Of a stretch of 64,000 bases of DNA, positions 57,267 to 64,000 are shown one piece after another. The position numbers and the translations under genes are program-made. The notes beneath the pieces are model-generated. The model worked only from the letters and a program-made list of their open reading frames with translations. It did no database searches and was not told the origin of the DNA. Numbering within the stretch: the stretch's first letter is position 1; the number at the start of each line of letters is the position of its first letter. Source of the stretch: Pseudomonas sp. UBA6562 (GTDB lineage Bacteria > Pseudomonadota > Gammaproteobacteria > Pseudomonadales > Pseudomonadaceae); the NCBI RefSeq assembly GCF_002434265.1, contig NZ_DJJS01000007.1, forward strand, positions 368,014 to 432,013, given 5' to 3'.

Positions 57267-60200
57267 ATGCTCTTCAGTGAATTGATGGCCGCTCTTTCCC
57301 TCCGTGCGATTCGACTCCAGCGCGAAGACCAGGATCTGATCGTTCTGGGCGACGACGACACCTTGGACGATGCCCTGTGGGACGCCCTGTCACGGCACAA
57401 GCCGGCCTTGCTGGAGATGCTCGCCGAGCGCGACGACGACTGGCTCAGCCCGGCGTTCCAGATCACTCCCGAAATGCTGCCGCTGGTACGGCTCGACCAA
57501 CAGGCCATCGACCGCATCGTTGCCAGCGTGCCGGGCGGCGCGGCCAACGTGCAGGACGTCTACCCGCTGGCGCCTTTGCAGCAAGGCATGCTCTACCAGC
57601 ACCTGGCGGCCGGCGACGGCGATCCGTACCTGGCCCAGGTGCAGCTGCGCTTCGCCAGCAAGGCGCATCTGGACGCCTTCGCCGATGCGCTGCAATGGGT
57701 GATCCAGCGCCACGACATCCTGCGCACCGCGCTGCACTGGCACTACCTCGACGAGCCGGTGCAGGTGGTGTGGCGGCAGGCGACGCTGGTGCGCGAGGCC
57801 ATCGCGGTCGACGGCAGCCAGGCGCTGGCGCGTCTGTGCGAGCGCTTCGACCCCCGGCAGTACCGTCTCGACCTGCGCCAAGCGCCGCTGATGCAACTGA
57901 TGCACGCCCGCGGCGAAGGCCAGACCTGGGTCGCCCTGCTGATGTTCCACCACGTGGTGATGGACCATACCGCGCTGGACATCGTGCGCCGCGAGATCCA
58001 GGCGCACCTGGCCGGCGAGTCGGCGCAGCTGCCGGCGCCCATGCCGTTCCGCAACGTGCTGGCCGCCGCGCGCCTGGCCCTGGACGAGCAGGCCCACGAA
58101 CGCTTCTTCCGCGACATGCTCGCCGATATCGACGAACCGACCCTGGCCTTCGCCCAGCCGGACGCCGGCGACCAGCCGTTGCAGCAGGCGCGCCTGACCC
58201 TGCCCGCCGCCCTCAGCCAGCGCCTGCGCAGCCAGGCCCGTGCCTTGGGGGTGAGCCCGGCGAGCGTGCTGCACTTGGGCTTCGCCCGCCTGGTGGGGCA
58301 GCTGTCGGCGCGCCAGAGCGTGGTGTTCGGCAGCGTCCTGTTGGGGCGCATGACCACCGGCGACGGCAGCGAGCACGCCTTGGGCATGTTCATCAACACC
58401 TTGCCGCTGCGCATCGACCTCGGCGGGCAGGGCGTGCGCGAGGCGCTGCTGACCACGCACCGGCGCCTGACCGCCTTGCTCGGGCATGAGCAGGCCTCCC
58501 TGGCCTTGGCCCAGCGTTGCAGCGGGGTCGCGGCGCCGGCCGCGCTGTTCAACAGCATGCTCAATTACCGCCACAGCGCGGCGGGCGATGCGGCCGAAGT
58601 GATCCCGGTGGCCCCAGGCATCGACATCGTCGGCGCCGAAGAGCGTACCGACTATCCATTGACCGTCAGCGTCGACGACCTCGGCGACGACCTGCGCCTG
58701 ACCGTGCAGAGCTTGCCGCAGTGGGGCGCGACGCGCCTGTGCGAGCAGTTCGAGCAGGTACTGGCCAGCCTGGTCGAGGCACTGGAGCACGATCCCGCCG
58801 CGCCCTTGCAAGGCCTGGCGGTGCTGCCGGCGGCCGAACGCGAGCAGGTCTTGCAACGCTTCAACGACACGGCGCAGCGCTATGCGCAGGGCCAGACCGT
58901 GCATGGGTTGATCGAAGCCCAGGCCGCACGTGCGCCTGCGGCGCTCGCGCTGGTGCAGGGCGAGCAAACCCTGAGCTATGGCGAACTGAACCGGCGCGCC
59001 AACCAATTGGCCCATCGTCTGATCGAGCAGGGCGTGCAGGTCGGCGACCGGGTCGCCTTGTGTCTGCCGCGCGCCGCCGAGCGCATCGTCGGCCTGCTGG
59101 CGACCCTCAAGGCCGGCGCGGCCTATGTACCGGTGGACCCGGCGTACCCCGCCGAGCGCATCGCCTATCTGCTGAGCGACAGCGCGCCAGCCCTGGTCCT
59201 GGCGACCACGGCCATCGACGGTCTGCCGGACCTGCTACGGCTTGACCTGGATCAGCCCTGCGCATTTGCGTCGGATGACAGCAATCCGCTGTTGCCCGAC
59301 CTCGACGCGCAGCACTTGGCCTACCTGGTCTACACCTCCGGCTCCACTGGCCAGCCCAAAGGCGTGATGATCGAACACCACGCCCTGGCCAATCTGGTGC
59401 ACTGGCATGGCCAGGCCTTCGCGCTAACGGCCGAGTCGCATTGCTCCAGCGTGGCCGGCTTCGGCTTCGACGCCATGGCCTGGGAGGTCTGGCCGACCCT
59501 GTGCGCGGGTGCGACCCTGCACCTGCCGCCTGCGCACATCGGCAACGAGCACGTCGACGAACTGCTCGACTGGTGGTTGCGCCAGCCATTGCAGGTCAGC
59601 TTCCTGCCCACGCCGGTGGCCGAACAGGCGCTGCGCCGGGACCGGCAGCACCCGACCCTGCGCACCCTGCTGATCGGCGGCGACCGCCTGCGCCAGTTCG
59701 ACCGCGACCCAGGCTTTGCCGTGGTTAACAACTACGGGCCGACCGAGACCACCGTAGTCGCCACGTCCGGGCAGCTCAGCCCGGGCGGCGCTCTGCACAT
59801 CGGCCGACCCATCGCCAACACCCAGGTCTATGTGCTCGACGAAGGCTTGCAACCAGTGCCGGTCGGCGTGGCGGGCGAGCTGTACATCGGCGGCGCGCAG
59901 GTGGCGCGCGGCTATTTCAACCGGCCCGAGCTGACCGAGCGCAGCTTCCTGGCCGACCCTTTCAGCCACGCGGCCGGCGCGCGCCTGTACCGCAGCGGCG
60001 ACCGGGTGCGCTGGAACGCCGACGGCACGCTGGACTTCCTGGGCCGTAACGACGACCAAGTGAAGGTGCGCGGCGTGCGCGTGGAGCTTGGCGAAATCCA
60101 GGCCGCGCTCAACGCCCAGCCAGGCATCGCCGATGCCGTGGTGCTGGTGCGCGAAGGACGCCTGCTGGCCTGGTTCACCGAGGCCGCGCCGGTCGATCCC

Positions 60201-63200
60201 GAACGCCTGCGCCAAGCCTTGCAGGCCAGCCTGCCTGCGCAACTGGTGCCGCTGGCTTTCGTGCGCCTGGAACAACTGCCGCTGACCGCCCATGGCAAGC
60301 TCGACCGCCGCGCCTTGCCCGACCCCGACGCCGGTTCGCTGGCCAGCCGGCACTACGCCGCGCCGCAAAGCCCGACCGAGGCGGCCATGGCCGCGATCTG
60401 GGCCGAAGTGCTGGGGGTCGAGCGCGTCGGGCGACACGACGACTTCTTCGAGCTGGGCGGCCATTCGCTGCTCGCCGTCACCCTGGTCGAGCGCCTGCGC
60501 AAGGCGGGCCTGGTGATCGATGTGCGGGTGCTGTTCGCCCAGCCGACCGTGGCGGCGCTCGCCAGCGCGGCGGCCATCGGCGTCGATGCCGCCGTGCCGG
60601 CCAATCGCGTGGTGCCTGGTGCGTCGCGCATCACCCCCGAGATGCTCAGCCTGGTCGACCTGGACCAGGCGACGATCGATGCCCTGGTCGCCGGCGTGCC
60701 CGGCGGCGCTGGCAACGTGCAGGAGATCTACCCGCTCGCACCCTTGCAAGAAGGCATCCTCTACCACCACCTGAGCGCCGAGCAGGGCGATCCCTACCTG
60801 TTGCAGACGCGCCTGGCGTTCGACAGCGTCGAGCGTCTGCTGGCCTGGGCCGGCGCCTTGCAGCAGGTCGTCGACCGCCACGACATCCTGCGCACTTCGG
60901 TGCATTGGCAAGGCCTGGATCGACCGCTGCAAGTGGTGTGGCGCAAGGCCGAGCTGGTGGTAGGGGAAATCGACGACCTGGCCGATGAGCCGGGCATGGC
61001 CCGCATCGAGCAACTGCATGCGCGTTTCGATGCCCGCCACCACCGCCTGGACCTTGCCCAAGCGCCGCTCACCCGCCTGTACTACAGCCTCGACCCCGCC
61101 AATCACCAAGTGGTGGCGATCCTGCTGTTCCACCACCTGACCCTCGACCACACCGCCGTGGACGTGGTCACCCGGGAAATGCGCGCCCTGCTGTTCGGCC
61201 AGGCCGACAGCCTGCCGGCCGCCGTGCCGTACCGCAACTACGTGGCCCAGGCGCGCCTGGCGGACCCGGCAGGCCAGGAAGCGTTCTTCCGCGGGATGCT
61301 GGCCGACGTCGACGAACCCACCTTGCCGCTGGGCCTGGCCGACGTGCAAGGCGATGGCCGCGACATCGAGACCGCTTTCCAGACGCTGGACACCGCGCTC
61401 GGCCAACGCCTGCGCAGCCAGGCCCGTCAGTTGGGCGTCAGCGCCGCGAGCCTGATGCACCTGGCTTGGGCACGGGTGCTCGGGGCGCTCGCCGACCGCC
61501 ATGACGTGGTGTTCGGCACCGTGCTGATGGGCCGCCTGCAAGGCGGCGAGGGCGCCGAGCGGGCATTGGGCATGTTCATCAACACCTTGCCGCTGCGGAT
61601 CGATACCCGCGCCACGGCACAGGCCGCCGTGCGCGCCACGCACCGCAGCCTGTCGGCGCTGCTGGCCCACGAGCACGCGCCTCTGGCGCTGGCCCAGCGT
61701 TGCAGCGGCGTGGCGGCTGGGGCGCCGTTGTTCAGCGCCTTGCTCAACTACCGCCACAGCGGCGCCGACGCGCCGCACGAGGGCGAAGGCCTGTGGGAAG
61801 GCGTGCGCCTGCTCGGCGGCGAAGAGCGCAGCAACTACCCGCTGACCCTGAGCGTCAACGACCTGGGCGAAGGTTTCAGCTTCAACGTGCTGGCGGTCGA
61901 GGGCATCGGTGCGCAACGGGTGATTGGATGGATGAGCGTCGCGCTCGGCCAACTGCTGGAGGCGCTGGAGCAAGGTGCGGCCCATACGCTGGACAGCCTG
62001 CCGATCCTCGACGAGACGGCGCGCCGACAGTTGCTCGGCGACTTCAACGCCACCGCTCGCAGCTTCCCGCGCGGGCAGACCGTGCATGCCCTGGTCGAAG
62101 CCCAAGCGGCGCAGACGCCGGATGCCTCGGCGCTGAGCCAGGACGGCCAGGCGCTGAGCTACGGCGAACTCAACCGACGCGCCAACCGCCTGGCGCATTG
62201 TCTGATCGAGCGCGGCGTGCAGTGTGGCGATCGGATCGCGCTGTGCCTGCCGCGCAGTATCGAACGGGTCGTCGCCCTGCTGGCCGTGCTCAAGGCCGGT
62301 GCCGCCTACGTGCCGGTCGACCCCGACTACCCGGCCGAACGCATCGCCTATCTGCTCGACGACAGCGCGCCGGCCTTGCTCCTGGCCGACGCCAGCCTCG
62401 GCGACCTGCCCAGCGCGGTGCCGCGTCTGGACCTCGACCAGGCCAGCGCCTGGCACCCACTCGACAGCGACCCGCAGGTGCCGGGCCTGGACGCCCAGCA
62501 ACTGGCCTATGTGGTGTACACCTCCGGCTCCACCGGCCAGCCCAAGGGCGTGATGATCGAACACCACACCCTGGCCAACCTGGTGCACTGGCACTGCGAG
62601 GCCTTCGCCCTGCAAGCCGGGGAGCGCACCTCGAGCGTCGCCGGCTTCGGTTTCGACGCCCTGGCCTGGGAGGTTTGGCCGGCCCTGTGCGCCGGCGCCA
62701 CCCTGCACCTGCCACCGGCGCACATCGGCAACGAACACGTCGACGAGTTGCTCGACTGGTGGCTGCAACAGCCCCTGGCGGTCAGCTTCCTGCCGACGCC
62801 GGTGGCCGAGCAGGCGCTGCGCCGCGAACGCCAGCATCCGACCTTGCGTACACTGCTGATCGGCGGCGACCGCCTGCGTCAGTTCGACCGCGATCCCGGC
62901 TTCGAGCTGGTCAACAACTACGGGCCGACCGAAACCACCGTGGTGGCCACTTCCGGCAGGGTGCTGCCGGGTGCGGCGCTGCACATCGGTCGGCCCATCG
63001 CCAACACCCGCGTCTACGTGCTGGACGCGCAACGCCAGCCCGTGCCGATCGGCGTGGCCGGCGAGCTGTACATCGGCGGCGCGCAGGTGGCCCGCGGCTA
63101 CTTCAACCGGCCCGACCTGACCGCCGAACGCTTCCTCGACGACCCCTTCAGCCGCCAGCCGGGCGCACGCCTGTACCGCAGTGGCGACCGGGTGCGCTGG

Positions 63201-64000
63201 AACGCCGACGGCACCCTGGATTACCTGGGCCGCAACGACGACCAGGTGAAAGTGCGCGGTGTGCGTGTGGAACTGGGTGAGATCGAAGCGGCCCTGCGCG
63301 CGCAGCCCGGCATCGACGATGCCGTGGTGCTGGTGCGCGGCGAGCGGCTGTTGGCCTGGTTCAGCGAAACCGTGCCGGTGCCGCTCGAACGACTGCGCCA
63401 GGGCCTGCTCGCCAGCCTGCCGGCGCACCTGCAACCGCAAGCCTTGGTGCGGGTGGCGCAATGGCCGTTGACCGCCCATGGCAAGCTCGACCGCCGGGCA
63501 CTGCCCGAACCCGATGCCCTCGACCTGCTCGGCGAAGGCTACGTGGCGCCGCAAGGCGAGACCGAAACCCGCATGGCGGCCGTCTGGGCCGAGGTGCTGG
63601 GCGTCGAGCGGGTAGGGCGCCACGACGACTTCTTCGCGCTGGGCGGCCATTCCCTCTTGGCCGTGACCCTGATCGAGCGCCTGCGCCAGCAGGGCCTGGC
63701 GACCGACGTGCGGGTGCTGTTCAGCCAGCCCAGCGTGGCCGCGCTCGCCGCCGCCCTGGGCAGCGGCCGCCAGGTCAGGGTGCCGGACAACCGCATTGCG
63801 CCCGACTGCACGCAGATTACCCCGGCGATGCTGCCGCTGATCGACCTCGACGAGGCCAGCCTGGCCCGTATCGTCGCCACGGTGCCCGGTGGCGCAGCCA
63901 ACGTGCAGGACATCTACCCGCTGGCACCGCTGCAAGAAGGCATTCTCTACCACCACCTGAGCGCCGTCGGCGCAGACCCGTACCTGTTGCAATGGCGCAT
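57267..64000 (+). CDS. psoB: Non-ribosomal peptide synthetase, second gene (partial; Leu-Leu modules visible)
   Basis: Open to the right edge; 2244 residues seen. A short N-terminal docking region of TubC type (about 1-60, SLRAIRLQREDQDLIVLGDD) precedes C3 (HHVVMDH about 228), A3 (FDAMAWEVW about 733), T3 (GGHSL about 1064), C4 (HHLTLDH about 1288), A4 (FDALAWEVW about 1797), T4 (about 2124) and the start of C5. Both A domains give D-A-W-F-L-G-N-V-V, read as Leu. C3-C5 begin with PLAPLQ(E/Q)G(I/M)LY(H/Q)HL, the dual condensation/epimerisation type, so residues are expected as D. It follows the first NRPS by 192 bases and AGGA precedes the ATG at 57267. The order fits PsoB of putisolvin; it should continue with more modules. 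Confidence 0.9.
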   Translation, partial: MLFSELMAALSLRAIRLQREDQDLIVLGDDDTLDDALWDALSRHKPALLEMLAERDDDWLSPAFQITPEMLPLVRLDQQAIDRIVASVPGGAANVQDVYPLAPLQQGMLYQHLAAGDGDPYLAQVQLRFASKAHLDAFADALQWVIQRHDILRTALHWHYLDEPVQVVWRQATLVREAIAVDGSQALARLCERFDPRQYRLDLRQAPLMQLMHARGEGQTWVALLMFHHVVMDHTALDIVRREIQAHLAGESAQLPAPMPFRNVLAAARLALDEQAHERFFRDMLADIDEPTLAFAQPDAGDQPLQQARLTLPAALSQRLRSQARALGVSPASVLHLGFARLVGQLSARQSVVFGSVLLGRMTTGDGSEHALGMFINTLPLRIDLGGQGVREALLTTHRRLTALLGHEQASLALAQRCSGVAAPAALFNSMLNYRHSAAGDAAEVIPVAPGIDIVGAEERTDYPLTVSVDDLGDDLRLTVQSLPQWGATRLCEQFEQVLASLVEALEHDPAAPLQGLAVLPAAEREQVLQRFNDTAQRYAQGQTVHGLIEAQAARAPAALALVQGEQTLSYGELNRRANQLAHRLIEQGVQVGDRVALCLPRAAERIVGLLATLKAGAAYVPVDPAYPAERIAYLLSDSAPALVLATTAIDGLPDLLRLDLDQPCAFASDDSNPLLPDLDAQHLAYLVYTSGSTGQPKGVMIEHHALANLVHWHGQAFALTAESHCSSVAGFGFDAMAWEVWPTLCAGATLHLPPAHIGNEHVDELLDWWLRQPLQVSFLPTPVAEQALRRDRQHPTLRTLLIGGDRLRQFDRDPGFAVVNNYGPTETTVVATSGQLSPGGALHIGRPIANTQVYVLDEGLQPVPVGVAGELYIGGAQVARGYFNRPELTERSFLADPFSHAAGARLYRSGDRVRWNADGTLDFLGRNDDQVKVRGVRVELGEIQAALNAQPGIADAVVLVREGRLLAWFTEAAPVDPERLRQALQASLPAQLVPLAFVRLEQLPLTAHGKLDRRALPDPDAGSLASRHYAAPQSPTEAAMAAIWAEVLGVERVGRHDDFFELGGHSLLAVTLVERLRKAGLVIDVRVLFAQPTVAALASAAAIGVDAAVPANRVVPGASRITPEMLSLVDLDQATIDALVAGVPGGAGNVQEIYPLAPLQEGILYHHLSAEQGDPYLLQTRLAFDSVERLLAWAGALQQVVDRHDILRTSVHWQGLDRPLQVVWRKAELVVGEIDDLADEPGMARIEQLHARFDARHHRLDLAQAPLTRLYYSLDPANHQVVAILLFHHLTLDHTAVDVVTREMRALLFGQADSLPAAVPYRNYVAQARLADPAGQEAFFRGMLADVDEPTLPLGLADVQGDGRDIETAFQTLDTALGQRLRSQARQLGVSAASLMHLAWARVLGALADRHDVVFGTVLMGRLQGGEGAERALGMFINTLPLRIDTRATAQAAVRATHRSLSALLAHEHAPLALAQRCSGVAAGAPLFSALLNYRHSGADAPHEGEGLWEGVRLLGGEERSNYPLTLSVNDLGEGFSFNVLAVEGIGAQRVIGWMSVALGQLLEALEQGAAHTLDSLPILDETARRQLLGDFNATARSFPRGQTVHALVEAQAAQTPDASALSQDGQALSYGELNRRANRLAHCLIERGVQCGDRIALCLPRSIERVVALLAVLKAGAAYVPVDPDYPAERIAYLLDDSAPALLLADASLGDLPSAVPRLDLDQASAWHPLDSDPQVPGLDAQQLAYVVYTSGSTGQPKGVMIEHHTLANLVHWHCEAFALQAGERTSSVAGFGFDALAWEVWPALCAGATLHLPPAHIGNEHVDELLDWWLQQPLAVSFLPTPVAEQALRRERQHPTLRTLLIGGDRLRQFDRDPGFELVNNYGPTETTVVATSGRVLPGAALHIGRPIANTRVYVLDAQRQPVPIGVAGELYIGGAQVARGYFNRPDLTAERFLDDPFSRQPGARLYRSGDRVRWNADGTLDYLGRNDDQVKVRGVRVELGEIEAALRAQPGIDDAVVLVRGERLLAWFSETVPVPLERLRQGLLASLPAHLQPQALVRVAQWPLTAHGKLDRRALPEPDALDLLGEGYVAPQGETETRMAAVWAEVLGVERVGRHDDFFALGGHSLLAVTLIERLRQQGLATDVRVLFSQPSVAALAAALGSGRQVRVPDNRIAPDCTQITPAMLPLIDLDEASLARIVATVPGGAANVQDIYPLAPLQEGILYHHLSAVGADPYLLQWR

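Noticed and set aside
59424..63992. Open frame of about 1,520 codons on the minus strand, antisense to the second NRPS
   Set aside because: Shadow of strong codon bias in a GC-rich gene; the plus strand carries continuous NRPS domains and the minus product is low-complexity His/Gln/Ala-rich with no family.

Overview
The window is GC-rich chromosomal DNA from a Pseudomonas, most likely of the P. putida group. The evidence is the gene families present (two-module and larger lipopeptide synthetases behind a LuxR-type regulator, LigD, OprD porin, PQQ glucose/quinate dehydrogenase, DUF3597 and DUF2254 proteins, bacterial metallothionein) and the REP palindromes of the GGAGCGGCTTnAGCCGCGATGG type. 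No tRNA, rRNA, insertion sequence, prophage or CRISPR array was seen.

Layout. 1-1.9 kb (minus): a signalling operon of receiver-only response regulator, RsbQ-like alpha/beta hydrolase and PAS histidine kinase (cut by the left edge). 2.1-9.1 kb: oxidative and acid stress functions (DJ-1/PfpI protein, catalase-like haem protein, divergent FdhF/YdeP-type molybdopterin oxidoreductase) and two MFS transporters. 9.4-16.7 kb: a probable uptake/catabolic locus (IclR regulator, MFS symporter, DapA/NanA-type lyase, OprD porin, 47-aa protein, iron-dependent alcohol dehydrogenase) with a long AT-richer control region. 16.8-23.7 kb: a protein of unknown function, a GapN-like aldehyde dehydrogenase, a CHASE-GGDEF-EAL protein, a GlxA/AraC regulator and a two-helix membrane protein. 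23.9-28.8 kb (minus): ligD followed by an acyl-CoA dehydrogenase-like enzyme, a SAM methyltransferase and a family 2 glycosyltransferase with ATGA-type overlaps. 28.9-36.1 kb: acidic protein, metallothionein, REP cluster, PQQ dehydrogenase, a CAP-domain protein, and a ProX/ProW-like pair without its ATPase. 36.3-45 kb: NUDIX hydrolase, hybrid histidine kinase, a run of small co-directional proteins of unknown function, a P-loop nucleotide kinase-like protein and DUF2254. 45-47.8 kb: a C-terminally truncated hydrolase, a DUF2256 protein, and an Old Yellow Enzyme with an ArsR regulator.

48-64 kb is a cyclic lipopeptide locus: NodT-type outer-membrane lipoprotein, LuxR-type regulator, and two NRPS genes. 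The adenylation pocket residues read Leu-Glu for the first NRPS and Leu-Leu for the two modules visible in the second, which runs off the right end. Leu-Glu-Leu-(Leu/Ile), with the second NRPS directly behind the first, fits the putisolvin family (psoR-psoA-psoB) better than viscosin/WLIP (third residue Thr) or xantholysin/entolysin (third residue Gln). The regulator would switch on synthesis, and the outer-membrane protein would work with a MacAB-type pump outside the window to export the product.
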